64,000 bases of DNA from Micrococcales bacterium (GCA_947454255.1 CANGIU010000001.1:53742-117741), one strand, 5' to 3'. Positions 38,748 through 49,807 are shown, counted from the first letter of the stretch. Program-made: numbers and translations. Notes: generated by a model from the sequence alone, not told the origin.

Positions 38748-39317
38748 ATGTCTGAGACCATTCTCGGCATAGACCCCGGGCTCACCCGATGTGGTTATGG
38801 AGTTATTGCGAAAGACAAATCTCGCAAAGTTGACTTCGTTGCAGTTGGCGTTATCCAATCGCCTTCAACAATGGACCTGAGTGCAAGGCTTGCTCTAATT
38901 GGCGACGAGATTGCCAAGGTTCTTGATGTTCATAGGCCAAGCAGGGTCGCCATTGAACGAGTTTTCAGTCAGAAAAACCTGAACACCGTTATTGGAGTTG
39001 CACAGATTTCAGGCATCATTTCATACCTATGCCACCAACGCTCTATACCAGTTGTATTTCACACACCGACAGAGGTGAAAGCTGCTGTCACTGGTAGCGG
39101 AAGGGCAGCGAAAGATCAAGTTACCTTGATGGTTACGAAGATTCTAAAGTTGAAAGAACTCCCTAAGCCTGCGGATGCGGCGGATGCCCTTGCTATTGCG
39201 ATCACTTCTGCTTGGCGAGGCGATACCTCTAGCCTCTCTACTGATTTATCCACAGCTGAGACCGCAGCCCAGAAGAAATGGCGTCTAGCTATCGCTTCCT
39301 CCAAGCAATCAAAGTAA
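38748..39317 (+). CDS. ruvC: crossover junction endodeoxyribonuclease RuvC
   Basis: ILGIDPGLTRCGYGV; ADAADALAIAI. Confidence 0.97.
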   Translation: MSETILGIDPGLTRCGYGVIAKDKSRKVDFVAVGVIQSPSTMDLSARLALIGDEIAKVLDVHRPSRVAIERVFSQKNLNTVIGVAQISGIISYLCHQRSIPVVFHTPTEVKAAVTGSGRAAKDQVTLMVTKILKLKELPKPADAADALAIAITSAWRGDTSSLSTDLSTAETAAQKKWRLAIASSKQSK

Positions 39318-39337
39318 TCCGCGGTTATTCTTTACCT

Positions 39338-39937
39338 GTGATTGCCTCTATTTCTGGAACTGTATCCCGCGTCGGACTTGCCGACACAGTTATTGAAGTC
39401 GGTGGAATCGGATACTTCGTTAATGTCACTACAAAAACTGCCTTGGAACTAAAGCCAGGGTTAAACACTAAATTTCACACCGCGCACATTATTCGTGAGG
39501 ATTCGCAAGCACTCTTCGGTTTTCTCACTGAGGAGGAACTCGTTGCTTTTAGTTTGCTCTGTTCAGTTTCAGGGGTTGGGCCTAAGTCGGCACTAGCAGT
39601 TATCGGATCATTAGGAGTCGATGGACTTGCTCAAGCCGTAGGTTCTGCTGATGATGCCATGTTCAGGTCGGTTAGCGGGATTGGGCCAAAGACAGCAAAA
39701 CTCATAGTGCTATCACTCACTGGAAAATTGGTTTCACCGATTACTCAGTCAACACCGGCGCTATCACAGGTAACCAATGTGATAGCGGCTCTCGTAGGCC
39801 TTGGCTACCAAGAGCGTGCAGTTCGCAAAACGGTAGAGGATTCGGCGGCCACAAACCCAACCGCCACTGAACAAGAACTAATTCGATTTGCACTAAGTCA
39901 ACTATCTAATGCCAGAAAGATTGGCAACGATGAGTGA
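39338..39937 (+). CDS. ruvA: Holliday junction helicase subunit RuvA
   Basis: [13 protein letters not shown] start (GTG 39338), [24 protein letters not shown]. Confidence 0.96.
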   Translation: MIASISGTVSRVGLADTVIEVGGIGYFVNVTTKTALELKPGLNTKFHTAHIIREDSQALFGFLTEEELVAFSLLCSVSGVGPKSALAVIGSLGVDGLAQAVGSADDAMFRSVSGIGPKTAKLIVLSLTGKLVSPITQSTPALSQVTNVIAALVGLGYQERAVRKTVEDSAATNPTATEQELIRFALSQLSNARKIGNDE

Positions 39938-40949
39938 TGAACTTCTAAGCAGTTCAGCGGAGGACAGTGATTTAGTTTTCGAATCTGCAATCAGGCCTCA
40001 GTCGCTAAGCGAATTTGTGGGTCAAGAGAAAGTTCGCAGTCAGATTCAGCTATTGATTGACGCGGCTGCTATCCAACAGCGAACCGCTGATCACATCTTG
40101 CTGGCTGGACCACCTGGACTTGGAAAGACCACGCTGGCAATGATTGTCGCAAGCGAATCAAATCGTCCGTTGCGGATGACGAGCGGCCCTGCAATTCAGC
40201 ACGCCGGTGATCTAGCAGCAGTGCTGTCTTCTCTGACTTCTGGTGAAGTTCTGTTCATCGATGAAATCCATCGGATGTCACGCTCTGCTGAAGAGATGCT
40301 CTATTTAGCCATGGAGGATTTTCGAGTCGACATCATGGTTGGAAAGGGTGCTGGGGCAACGAGCATCTCTCTAGATTTGGATCCATTCACTCTCGTTGGG
40401 GCCACCACGAGAAGCGGCCTACTACCTAATCCGCTTAGAGACAGATTTGGTTTTACTGCGAATCTAGATTTCTATTCAAATGAGGAGCTCGAACGAGTTG
40501 TCTCACGGGCAGCAAACTTGATGAAACTGGAAATCGATTCACATTCGCTTAGCTTGATAGCTTCAAGGTCCAGGGGTACTCCTCGAATAGCCAACCGCTT
40601 ATTGAGACGTGTTCGAGACTTTGCACTAGTTCATCATGAAGGTGCAGTTCAAAAGAGCACAGTTTCAGAGGCACTGGATCTATATGAAGTCGACGCCTTA
40701 GGGCTAGATCGTTTGGATAGGGCGGTCTTGGAGACTCTTATAGTCAAATTCGAAGGAAAGCCTGTTGGTTTGAACACTTTGAGCGTTGCTCTCGGCGAAG
40801 AGCATGAAACTATCGAGAGCGTAGTGGAGCCATTTTTGCTTAGAACTGGTCTTATAGCCCGCACTTCAAGGGGGAGACAGGCTACAGCTGCCGGTTACCG
40901 TCACATGGGGATTACCCCGCCAAAGCTTGAACCAGGTCTTTTCGACTAG
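39930..40949 (+). CDS. ruvB: Holliday junction helicase RuvB
   Basis: [22 protein letters not shown]. Confidence 0.97.
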   Translation: MSDELLSSSAEDSDLVFESAIRPQSLSEFVGQEKVRSQIQLLIDAAAIQQRTADHILLAGPPGLGKTTLAMIVASESNRPLRMTSGPAIQHAGDLAAVLSSLTSGEVLFIDEIHRMSRSAEEMLYLAMEDFRVDIMVGKGAGATSISLDLDPFTLVGATTRSGLLPNPLRDRFGFTANLDFYSNEELERVVSRAANLMKLEIDSHSLSLIASRSRGTPRIANRLLRRVRDFALVHHEGAVQKSTVSEALDLYEVDALGLDRLDRAVLETLIVKFEGKPVGLNTLSVALGEEHETIESVVEPFLLRTGLIARTSRGRQATAAGYRHMGITPPKLEPGLFD

Positions 40950-41002
40950 TCTCTCGCCTATAATCGAGTAGTTATCGCAAACTTCTAGCTGATTGGTTCC
41001 AA

Positions 41003-41374
41003 ATGGACTTAACACTCGTAATTATCCTCGTCGTCTTTATGGGGTTCATCTTTTTGAGCAATCGACGCCGTAAGACCGCTACACAGCAATTGGAGAATTC
41101 AGTCAAAGTTGGCGCTAAGGCAGTCATGCTTGGCGGTATCACCGGAACTATCGTAGAGATCCGCGAAACCACGCTTGTTGTCGAAACCTTTCCTGGCACC
41201 AAAATTGAGTTTCTGAAAGCCGCTGTTCGATCAGTTGCTGCTCCTAGCTTGGATACCAAGCCTGCTGTTGCAAAGAAATCTCCTGCACCTAAGAAAGCCA
41301 CTCCAAAAGCTGCACCAGCTGCAGCCAAAAAGACTGCTGTGACAAAGCCAGCGGCTAAGAAATCAACAAAGTAA
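41003..41374 (+). CDS. yajC: preprotein translocase subunit YajC with Lys/Ala-rich tail
   Basis: N-terminal TM, GAKAVMLGGITGTIVEI; upstream of secDF. Confidence 0.9.
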   Translation: MDLTLVIILVVFMGFIFLSNRRRKTATQQLENSVKVGAKAVMLGGITGTIVEIRETTLVVETFPGTKIEFLKAAVRSVAAPSLDTKPAVAKKSPAPKKATPKAAPAAAKKTAVTKPAAKKSTK

Positions 41375-41403
41375 TCAGAGTTTAGAGAGAAGAAGGCACA
41401 ATC

Positions 41404-43098
41404 TTGTCTGAAAGAAATGGAATCGCGAAAGCTGCGACTAAGTCATTAGTTTGGCTGCTAGTCCTTCTATTTGGTATCGCCGGCATAATCGGACTCAGTA
41501 AATGGTCCGGCGAAGCTAAGGCTACATTTGTGCCAAACCTTGCACTGGACCTATCTGGTGGAACACAGATCATTTTGACACCTGTGGTGGCAGAAGGTGT
41601 TCAAGTTCAACCTGAACAGATCGCCCAGGCAGTGTCAATCATTCGTCAGCGTGTTGACTCAACCGGTGTGAGTGAATCTCAAATTAATACTTCAGGAAAC
41701 AACATTGTGGTTTCCATCCCAGGAATTCCAGACAAAAATACTTTGGCTCTAATCAAGAGCTCTGCAAAGTTGGAGTTCCGCTCAGTATTGGTTGCATCCG
41801 CAGGAGCAAAAACCAGCATTGGCAAGGATGGTTCAAAGCCCATCAAGACCTCAACAGCAAAGCCAACTGATAAGAGTGACCTAAATCAGGTTTCTGCAGC
41901 ACTGCAGAAAGCTTACGAGAACTTGGATTGTGCGAAGTCATTCCGCAAGCCTGGTCAAGTAGACCCTGCTAATCAACCACTGATCACCTGTAACAGAGAC
42001 CTAACTGAGAAATACATTCTTGGCCCTGTTGAACTTAACGGAACTGACCTATCGAACGCTGCAGCTGGAACAGTTAGCGGAGCGAACGGAACAACCACCA
42101 ACGAATGGGCCGTAAACCTATCGTTCAACGCTGCAGGTGGAGACACTTTCGGTAAAGTTACCGGTCGTCTATTCCCCCTTACGGATCCTAGAAACAGATT
42201 CGCTGTGACCATTGATGGCTACGTCATTACGGCTCCAGCTGCAAGATCTGTAATCACCGGCGGTACTGCACAAATCACTGGAAACTTCGATCAGAAGAGC
42301 GCCTCAGTGTTGGCCGATCAGTTGAAATACGGTTCGCTACCAATTTCCTTTACTGTTCAGTCTCAAGAGAACATTTCAGCAACTCTAGGCTCTGAGCAGC
42401 TACAGGCTGGCTTGCTTGCTGGCCTAATCGGTCTTCTACTTGTCGTTGGATATTCAATCTTCCAATACAGAGGATTGGCAATGCTGACTCTCGGTTCATT
42501 AGGAATCGCTGCAGTTTTGACTTACCTAATGATCGCCCTTCTCACTTGGCGCCAGGATTACCGTCTATCGCTCTCAGGAATAGCAGGTCTAATCGTAGCT
42601 ATTGGTATTACAGCCGATTCCTTCATTGTTTATTTTGAACGTGTTCGAGATGAACTGCGTGAAGGTAAAGCACTAAATGTTGCAGTTGAAGCTGGTTGGA
42701 ACAGAGCTAAGCGAACAATCATTGTTTCTGACGCGGTAAGCCTTCTAGCTGCAGGTACTCTTTTTGCACTAACTGTTGGTAACGTGAAGGGTTTTGCCTT
42801 CACACTAGGATTAACAACCTTGATTGACCTTGCAGTGGTTTGGTTATTCACTTACCCAACATTCAGACTTCTTGCTCAAACTAAGTTCTTCTCTTCTGGG
42901 CACAAATTCTCAGGCTTGGAACTTCGCGAGTCTTCTGGTTTCGGATATACAGGAAGAGGTCAATTCCGAGTTGCACCTCAAGTTTCTGGAGCCAAGGCCG
43001 CGAAATCATCTAAGGAAGCTGAGCGCAGACAAACTATTGCTGAACGCAAGGCTGCAACCGACAACACCAATTCTTCAAGCCAGGAGGAGACCAACTAA
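41404..43098 (+). CDS. secD: protein translocase subunit SecD
   Basis: LALDLSGGTQIILTP; GIAGLIVAIGITADSFIVYFERVRDE. Confidence 0.96.
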   Translation: MSERNGIAKAATKSLVWLLVLLFGIAGIIGLSKWSGEAKATFVPNLALDLSGGTQIILTPVVAEGVQVQPEQIAQAVSIIRQRVDSTGVSESQINTSGNNIVVSIPGIPDKNTLALIKSSAKLEFRSVLVASAGAKTSIGKDGSKPIKTSTAKPTDKSDLNQVSAALQKAYENLDCAKSFRKPGQVDPANQPLITCNRDLTEKYILGPVELNGTDLSNAAAGTVSGANGTTTNEWAVNLSFNAAGGDTFGKVTGRLFPLTDPRNRFAVTIDGYVITAPAARSVITGGTAQITGNFDQKSASVLADQLKYGSLPISFTVQSQENISATLGSEQLQAGLLAGLIGLLLVVGYSIFQYRGLAMLTLGSLGIAAVLTYLMIALLTWRQDYRLSLSGIAGLIVAIGITADSFIVYFERVRDELREGKALNVAVEAGWNRAKRTIIVSDAVSLLAAGTLFALTVGNVKGFAFTLGLTTLIDLAVVWLFTYPTFRLLAQTKFFSSGHKFSGLELRESSGFGYTGRGQFRVAPQVSGAKAAKSSKEAERRQTIAERKAATDNTNSSSQEETN

Positions 43099-44072
43099 TG
43101 TCTCGTTTTAATGACTTCGGTAATCAGCTATACAGCGGTGAGCGATCAATCAATTTCATTGGTAAGCGCAAGATCTTCTATGTAGTAGCGCTAGTAATGC
43201 TTGCACTATCAATCCTTCTCCCTATTTCTAGAGGTGGGTTCAACTTCGGTATCGAATTCCGTGGAGGGTCAGAATATCGCGTTTCTGCAAGCAAGGTTGA
43301 ATCAACCATTGCCGCTGAAAATGCAGTGCACGCAGTAAAGCCTGGTGTTCAGGTGAACACAACAAAAATTGGAAACAACACCATTCGTGTTCAGACTCCG
43401 CAACTAACAGATACAGAGTCAGAAAGCGTTCGTCTTGCTTTGGCAAAGGCATACAAAGTCAAAGATTCAAATGTTGCCAGCTCATTCATTGGACCTAACT
43501 GGGGAACTGATATCACCTCTAAGGCGATTTCAGGTTTGGTAACTTTCGTTATCTTGGCCGCCATTCTTATGGCACTTTACTTTAGAACTCTCAAGATGAG
43601 TGCGGCAGCTTTATTAGCCTTGCTCCATGACTTGGTGATCACGGCTGGTGTTTATGGTGCTCTTGGTTTTGAAGTTACACCAGCTGCCGTTATCGGTTTT
43701 CTAACCATTCTTGGTTACTCGCTTTATGACACAGTGGTTGTCTTCGACAAGATTCGTGAGAACACTCTTGAGGTTGAATTCAGCGAGACTGCTACATTTG
43801 CCGAAAGAGTGAACCTTGCTATCAACCAAACCCTTGTACGTTCTATCAACACGTCTGTGGTTGCAGTTCTTCCTGTAGCAGCAATTCTATTCATCGGGGC
43901 GTTTGTGCTTGGTGCTGGAACTCTTAGAGACATCTCCCTCGCTTTGTTCATTGGAATTATCGTGGGAACTTACTCAACAATCTTCATCGCAGCTCCTTTC
44001 TATTCACACTTGCGCGAAGGCGAAGCGAAATACGTGAAGGCTGCCAAGAAGGTTCAAGCAAAGCGCGCATAG
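43098..44072 (+). CDS. secF: protein translocase subunit SecF
   Basis: FNFGIEFRGGSEYRV; GYSLYDTVVVFDKIREN. Confidence 0.96.
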   Translation: MSRFNDFGNQLYSGERSINFIGKRKIFYVVALVMLALSILLPISRGGFNFGIEFRGGSEYRVSASKVESTIAAENAVHAVKPGVQVNTTKIGNNTIRVQTPQLTDTESESVRLALAKAYKVKDSNVASSFIGPNWGTDITSKAISGLVTFVILAAILMALYFRTLKMSAAALLALLHDLVITAGVYGALGFEVTPAAVIGFLTILGYSLYDTVVVFDKIRENTLEVEFSETATFAERVNLAINQTLVRSINTSVVAVLPVAAILFIGAFVLGAGTLRDISLALFIGIIVGTYSTIFIAAPFYSHLREGEAKYVKAAKKVQAKRA

Positions 44073-44126
44073 TAGTTACTGTTTTGCCAGAGTAACCTTT
44101 ATAGATAAATGGCAAAGAGGTAAGAG

Positions 44127-46367
44127 ATGACGGATATATCCTCAGGTGGAGCACTAGCGGCTCTGCGCTCTAGATTGCCTAGAATATTCACCCGCCCAGT
44201 TGAGGGCTCAGGCATCGCTGATGTAATTAGATCTGCCAAAGTGTCTCACCCTAAGGCAGACTTCGCCATTGTCGAAAAGGCCTTTGTTGCTGCTGAGAAG
44301 GCTCATTTAGGTCAGACCCGTAAGAGTGGTGACCCATACATTACTCATCCCGTAGCGGTCGCTCAGCTGTTGGCGGACCTTGGCATCGGCCCTGCGGGCT
44401 TGGCAGCGGCATTGCTTCATGACACTGTCGAAGATACTGACTATTCATTGGATCAGCTCCGAGCCGACTTTGGGGATGAAATAGCAATGCTGGTCGATGG
44501 CGTTACAAAACTAGACAAAGTGAAGTTCGGTGACACAGCCCAGGCAGAAACTGTTCGCAAGATGGTAGTAGCCATGTCAAAGGACATCAGAGTCCTAGTG
44601 ATCAAACTCGCTGACCGGCTTCACAACGCGAGAACCTGGGGATTCGTCGCAGAAGAAAAGGCTAGATACAAGGCTCAGGAAACCCTGGAAATCTACGCCC
44701 CACTTGCTCACCGCTTAGGTATCTCTACGTTCAAGTGGGAACTCGAGGACATTTCCTTTTCAGTTCTCTACCCAAAGGTTTATGACGAGATAGTCAACTT
44801 AGTAAAGCAACGCTCACCTAAGCGAGATGAGTTCATCCAAGGAGTTATTTCCTCGATTGACTCTGATCTAAAAGACAACAAAATCAAGGGTAACGTAGCC
44901 GGTAGACCGAAGCAGTATTACTCGATATATCAAAAGATGGTCGTTCGAGGCCGTGAGTTCGACGACATTTACGATCTTGTCGGAATTCGCGTCATAGTTC
45001 CTGAGGTGAGGGATTGCTACGCAATTCTTGGCTCAATTCACGCACGATGGAATCCTGTTCCAGGTCGTTTCAAAGATTACATTGCAATGCCTAAATTTAA
45101 TCTGTACCAGTCTCTTCACACAACGGTAATTGGGCCTAGCGGGCGACCTGTTGAGATTCAAATTAGAACTCAGGAAATGCATAACAGAGCTGAGTTTGGT
45201 GTTGCTGCTCACTGGAAATACAAAGAAGGATCTGCAGACGGAAAGATCAGTAATGACGATGATCTTGTTTGGCTCAAGCACCTATCTGACTGGCAACATG
45301 AGACAGCTGATCCAAGTGAATTCCTTGATGCTTTGAGATTTGAAATCGGTGCCAAGGAAGTTTATGCATTTACTCCAAAGGGCCGAGTGATAGGGCTATC
45401 AACCGGCTCAACAGCAGTTGACTTCGCTTACGCCGTACATACCGAGGTGGGGCACCGAACCATGGGTGCCAAGGTGAATGGTCGATTAGTTCCACTAGAA
45501 ACTCCATTACATTCAGGTGATGTCGTTGAAATTCTCACATCCAAGTCTCAAGATGCAGGACCAAGTCAAGACTGGCTGCAATTTGCGCAAAGCCAGCGCG
45601 CAAGATCGAAGATCAAGGCTTGGTTCTCAGCCGAGCGAAAAGACGACGCTATCGAACGCGGCAAGGACCTTCTGGCGAAAGCTCTTCGAAAGCAGAACCT
45701 ACCTATTCAAAGAGCCTTAGCGACAGACAGCCTACTAAAGATTACTAGCGACCTTAGGTATGCAGACCCAGCTGATTTGTATGCGGCGATTGGCGATAAC
45801 CACATTTCCGCTCAGTCAGTTGTAGAGAAGATGTCAGCAGCACTGTCACTTGATGAGGATGCCGAAGAGGCTGTATTCGAGCTTCCTAACAAGCCCGCAA
45901 CTAAATTGCGTAATAGTGACTCTGGAGTTCTTGTAAGAGGCGATACTGACGTCATGGTCAAACTGGCCAGATGTTGCACCCCAGTGCCAGGGGATGAGAT
46001 TCTTGGATTCATTACCCGCGCAACAGGTGTCTCGGTTCACAGAAGTGATTGCAAGAATGCTGATGATCTTCGTAATCAGCCTGAGCGATTGATAGAAGTG
46101 TCTTGGGATATCAATGCGAAGTCACTGTTCTTGGTTCAGATTCAAATCGAGGCTCTTGATCGTGGGGGACTGCTAAGTGACGTTACTCGAGTGTTGAGCG
46201 AACACCATGTGAATATTCTTTCGGCTTCAGTATCAACCAGAGCGGACAGAGTTGCGTTGAGCAGGTTTGTTTTTGAAATGAGTAACCCAGCAGCGTTGGA
46301 CGCATTGCTAAATGCGGTTAGAAGAATTGATAACGTCTACGACGTATACCGAGTTAGCAATTCTTAG
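44127..46367 (+). CDS. rel: bifunctional (p)ppGpp synthetase/hydrolase
   Basis: HD motif LLHDTVEDTDYS, synthetase KFNLYQSLHTTVIGP, TGS and ACT domains. Confidence 0.97.
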   Translation: MTDISSGGALAALRSRLPRIFTRPVEGSGIADVIRSAKVSHPKADFAIVEKAFVAAEKAHLGQTRKSGDPYITHPVAVAQLLADLGIGPAGLAAALLHDTVEDTDYSLDQLRADFGDEIAMLVDGVTKLDKVKFGDTAQAETVRKMVVAMSKDIRVLVIKLADRLHNARTWGFVAEEKARYKAQETLEIYAPLAHRLGISTFKWELEDISFSVLYPKVYDEIVNLVKQRSPKRDEFIQGVISSIDSDLKDNKIKGNVAGRPKQYYSIYQKMVVRGREFDDIYDLVGIRVIVPEVRDCYAILGSIHARWNPVPGRFKDYIAMPKFNLYQSLHTTVIGPSGRPVEIQIRTQEMHNRAEFGVAAHWKYKEGSADGKISNDDDLVWLKHLSDWQHETADPSEFLDALRFEIGAKEVYAFTPKGRVIGLSTGSTAVDFAYAVHTEVGHRTMGAKVNGRLVPLETPLHSGDVVEILTSKSQDAGPSQDWLQFAQSQRARSKIKAWFSAERKDDAIERGKDLLAKALRKQNLPIQRALATDSLLKITSDLRYADPADLYAAIGDNHISAQSVVEKMSAALSLDEDAEEAVFELPNKPATKLRNSDSGVLVRGDTDVMVKLARCCTPVPGDEILGFITRATGVSVHRSDCKNADDLRNQPERLIEVSWDINAKSLFLVQIQIEALDRGGLLSDVTRVLSEHHVNILSASVSTRADRVALSRFVFEMSNPAALDALLNAVRRIDNVYDVYRVSNS

Positions 46368-47599
46368 CTGTTAGCAAGAACAACTTCAAGCCAGGTCTTT
46401 TTTGTCTCTAGTGCTTCCTGAGCCTTTGCTATCTTGTTGGCGCCACCACTTGCTTTAGCCTCTTCGAGATCAGCTTCCAATTTTGAAATCTGTGTCTCAA
46501 GTTGCGAACGAAGGGAATTTGTGCGGTCGATAGTAGCAGGATCACTCTTGCGCCATAGCTCTTCTTCAACTTTGCGAATCTTTGCTTCAACTGCTTTCAA
46601 GCGATCTTCGGTAGGGCGAATCTGGTCGCGAGGGACCTTTCCTGCCTTTTCCCACCTTGAGTTGATAGATTTCATCGCTGCTTTTGCGGCATCTAAGTTT
46701 GCGTTTGGATCAATCTTTTCGGCTTCTTCTAGAAGAGCAAGCTTGCCCGCCAAATTGCCGGCATACTCGACATCGTCAGCTGCAGATTTGATGCTCTTTG
46801 CAGCATAAATTGCGTCCCCTGCCGCTTTGAATCTAGCCCAGTGCGCGTCGTCTGTCTTAAGTTTGGCCTTTGGCAAGGCCTTCCAAGCAGTGAGCAAGTC
46901 TTTGTATTCGTTAACTGCATCAGCGCCTTTGGCAACCAAAGCTTCTGCCTTTACTACTAGGTCAAGTTTGGCTTGCTTGCCTACCTTCGCAGCAGCGTCA
47001 GCGGCAGCAAAGTATGAGCGCTTGTGTGAGTCGAAAGTGTTTCTGGCCTTAGAGAAGCGGTGCCAAAGCTCATCTGCTTTGCTCTTTGGAAGTTTGACCG
47101 AATTCTTTTGCATCTCTTGCCATGTTGTGAAGAGTTCAAGCATCTTTGCACTTGAACTCTTGTAGTTGATCTTCTGAGGATCTAGAGCAGCAATTGTTTC
47201 TGCTTCAAGGACGATGGCTTCCCTCGCGATAAGCGCAGCAGCAACCTCTTCAGCATATTTCGCAGCCGATTCTGCAAGTGCTTCTGTCAGTGATGCCTTG
47301 ACGGTAGCAACTCGATTACGCAGAGCAGATAAATCTCCAAGAGCGGAAGGAGTAGCTAAATCAGTTAGTAGCTTGTCAGCTGATTTTGATATTGATTTAG
47401 GGTCAGCTTTCGCCTTTACTCTCTGTTCAAGAATTCTCACTTGATCGGCAAGATCCTGGAATCGCTTTGTATAAAGAGCGACTGCTTGCTCAATAGTCAT
47501 CTCAGGTTGAGAACCAATTAATCGTTCGACTCCACCATCAATGACGAAGACGTTTCCGCTTTCATCGACTCTGCCGAAACTTGCCTCAACTGTTGACAC
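46364..47599 (-). CDS. DUF349 domain protein
   Basis: Repeated ...W..LPKAKLKTDDAHWARFKAAGDAIYAAK and coiled-coil segments. Confidence 0.88.
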   Translation of the reverse strand: MSTVEASFGRVDESGNVFVIDGGVERLIGSQPEMTIEQAVALYTKRFQDLADQVRILEQRVKAKADPKSISKSADKLLTDLATPSALGDLSALRNRVATVKASLTEALAESAAKYAEEVAAALIAREAIVLEAETIAALDPQKINYKSSSAKMLELFTTWQEMQKNSVKLPKSKADELWHRFSKARNTFDSHKRSYFAAADAAAKVGKQAKLDLVVKAEALVAKGADAVNEYKDLLTAWKALPKAKLKTDDAHWARFKAAGDAIYAAKSIKSAADDVEYAGNLAGKLALLEEAEKIDPNANLDAAKAAMKSINSRWEKAGKVPRDQIRPTEDRLKAVEAKIRKVEEELWRKSDPATIDRTNSLRSQLETQISKLEADLEEAKASGGANKIAKAQEALETKKTWLEVVLANS

Positions 47600-47622
47600 T
47601 GATTGCTCCCTGGGTGATCTTG

Positions 47623-48429
47623 CTATTTGAGTGTAATGGTATTGATGCTGGTAGAAACCTTTGGTGCACCGTCGCCGCTACCATCTTTGGTGCCAGCCTT
47701 GATGATCGGATCTAGACCCGAAAGACCACTGGTAACTTCTCCAAAGACAGTGTATCCACCTGCAACATCGTCTGGAATTTGAGAGTCCTTGTAGACGATG
47801 AAGAACTGGCTTCCCATAGAAGTACCACTGTTCTTTGTTCTAGCCATCGCAAGCCATCCCTTTTTGTATGTCGGGACAGTACCTTTTGCAGCAGTTGGAG
47901 CATTCTCGATTGGTCCAAATGAATAGCCAGGGCCACCAGAACCGTTTCCTTGAGGGTCACCACATTGCAACACATAGATACCTGAAGTGGTGAGTCTGTG
48001 ACAAGAGATGCCAGTGTAGAAACCAGACGTTTGTGCAAGATAAACAAAATTACCAACAGCCTGTGGTGCCTTCGCTCCATAGAGCTTTACATCGAGTGCC
48101 TTTTTGTTAACGAGAATTTGACCTGTCCAGTCGCGACATTCAGAAATACCTGAATCAGGAATCTGAGCGGGATTTGGTTTGCCGCTAATAGATGGAATTG
48201 GGGTTTGAGTGACTTTGATACATGAGTCTGCAGACATTCCAGGACCAGCATTGAAATATACGAACTGAGATATTGACGCGAACACAATGACTGCTGCTGT
48301 AATAATCACTGCTAGTCGGTTATCGCGGGCGCGTACTTTAACCTTGTGATCGATTACAACCTGCTTAGCTTCGAAGTTCTTTAAGCTCTTCTTTGCTGAG
48401 TCCAATGTGCTCTTGCTGCTCTTAGCCAA
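47623..48429 (-). CDS. membrane-anchored cyclophilin-type peptidyl-prolyl isomerase
   Basis: N-terminal TM; NFVYLAQTSGFYTGISCHR; MGSQFFIVYKDS; YTVFGEVTSGL. Confidence 0.92.
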   Translation of the reverse strand: MAKSSKSTLDSAKKSLKNFEAKQVVIDHKVKVRARDNRLAVIITAAVIVFASISQFVYFNAGPGMSADSCIKVTQTPIPSISGKPNPAQIPDSGISECRDWTGQILVNKKALDVKLYGAKAPQAVGNFVYLAQTSGFYTGISCHRLTTSGIYVLQCGDPQGNGSGGPGYSFGPIENAPTAAKGTVPTYKKGWLAMARTKNSGTSMGSQFFIVYKDSQIPDDVAGGYTVFGEVTSGLSGLDPIIKAGTKDGSGDGAPKVSTSINTITLK

Positions 48430-48496
48430 TTTTGCCTCCGTAAAATTCTTTCTTGTTTGATTTTAGAGCAGTCTCCCAGTGGTTTAACCTTGAATA

Positions 48497-49804
48497 GTGG
48501 ATACTGATGACCTTTTCGATTTTCCGATTGGCATGCCCCTGGCTGCCAGGATGCGCCCACGTAACCTGAGTGAGGTTTATGGCCAGCAAAGCGTTCTAGG
48601 TCCTAATGGCCAAATAGGGCAGCTATTACAGGCGGCAAGTGAGTCCCAGAACCTCGTACCCTCTTTGATCCTCTATGGCCCGCCTGGCACAGGTAAGACC
48701 ACAATTGCTCGTCTACTAGCTAGGCAAAACAATCGTCGGTTCATCGAAGTGAGCGCGATTAACAGCTCAATTGCTGATCTAAGAACTGCAATGCAGACCT
48801 CAAAAACCGATATTCAAAATGGGCTCGCTGCCGCAATCGTATTTATCGACGAAATTCACCGATTCTCTAAGGTTCAGCAAGAATCACTCCTAAAAGCCGT
48901 TGAAGAAGGTGAGATTGTGCTCTTGGGTGCGACCACTGAGAATCCTGGCTTTGCGTTGACTTCAGCAGTGCTCTCTAGAGCATCAGTTATTGAGTTATCG
49001 ACTCTTTCGGTCGAGGATTTGGTTTCCATTCTTAGATTGGCTCTAACTGATGAGAGAGGACTTCACGGCTCCATTACTGCCACTGACGAAGCTCTCCGGT
49101 TGATAGCGACTCTCTCTGGTGGAGACGCTCGCAAGGCGCTGACAGTCCTTGAGACGGCGGCTGTTGCTGCTGAGCGAACAGGAACCAAATCAATAGCAGT
49201 TGGGGAAGTTGAGTCAGCGATCAGTAAGGCCCTGAACCGTTACGACAGCACCGGTGACCAGCACTATGACATTATTAGTGCCTTTATCAAGTCAGTTAGG
49301 GGTTCGGATGCTGATTCTGCCCTACATTGGCTTGCCAGAATGATTGTCGGCGGAGAAGACCCAAGGTTTATCGCCCGAAGGCTCGTAATTCTGGCAGCTG
49401 AAGATATAGGTCTGGCTGATCCAAACGCCATCGTCATAGCAAACTCGGCAATGCAGATTGTGTCTCAAATTGGCATGCCTGAAGGTCGAATACCTCTGGC
49501 CTCAACAACTATCTACTTGGCTCTAGCACCTAAGTCCAATCGCGCCTACCAAGCGATAAATGAGGCAATAGCCGATGTTGAGGCCGGCCTGACCCCAAGT
49601 GTGCCCAGACACTTGCGTTCCGCTGCTATCGGTAAAGACCCAGGTTACGTCTACCCGCATGATTTAGAGGGCGGTATCTCAGACCAGAGCTACATTCCGA
49701 CAGATTCGGCTAGGTCCTATTACCAACCAAAGGAGATTGGCTTCGAAGCCACACTCGCTGAAAGATTTAGACGCATTTTGACGGCTCTTAGGAGAAAACG
49801 CTAG
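48497..49804 (+). CDS. rarA: replication-associated recombination ATPase RarA/MgsA
   Basis: LYGPPGTGKTTIARLLA, FIDEIHRF, VPRHLRSA. GTG start. Confidence 0.93.
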   Translation: MDTDDLFDFPIGMPLAARMRPRNLSEVYGQQSVLGPNGQIGQLLQAASESQNLVPSLILYGPPGTGKTTIARLLARQNNRRFIEVSAINSSIADLRTAMQTSKTDIQNGLAAAIVFIDEIHRFSKVQQESLLKAVEEGEIVLLGATTENPGFALTSAVLSRASVIELSTLSVEDLVSILRLALTDERGLHGSITATDEALRLIATLSGGDARKALTVLETAAVAAERTGTKSIAVGEVESAISKALNRYDSTGDQHYDIISAFIKSVRGSDADSALHWLARMIVGGEDPRFIARRLVILAAEDIGLADPNAIVIANSAMQIVSQIGMPEGRIPLASTTIYLALAPKSNRAYQAINEAIADVEAGLTPSVPRHLRSAAIGKDPGYVYPHDLEGGISDQSYIPTDSARSYYQPKEIGFEATLAERFRRILTALRRKR

Positions 49805-49807
49805 TCC

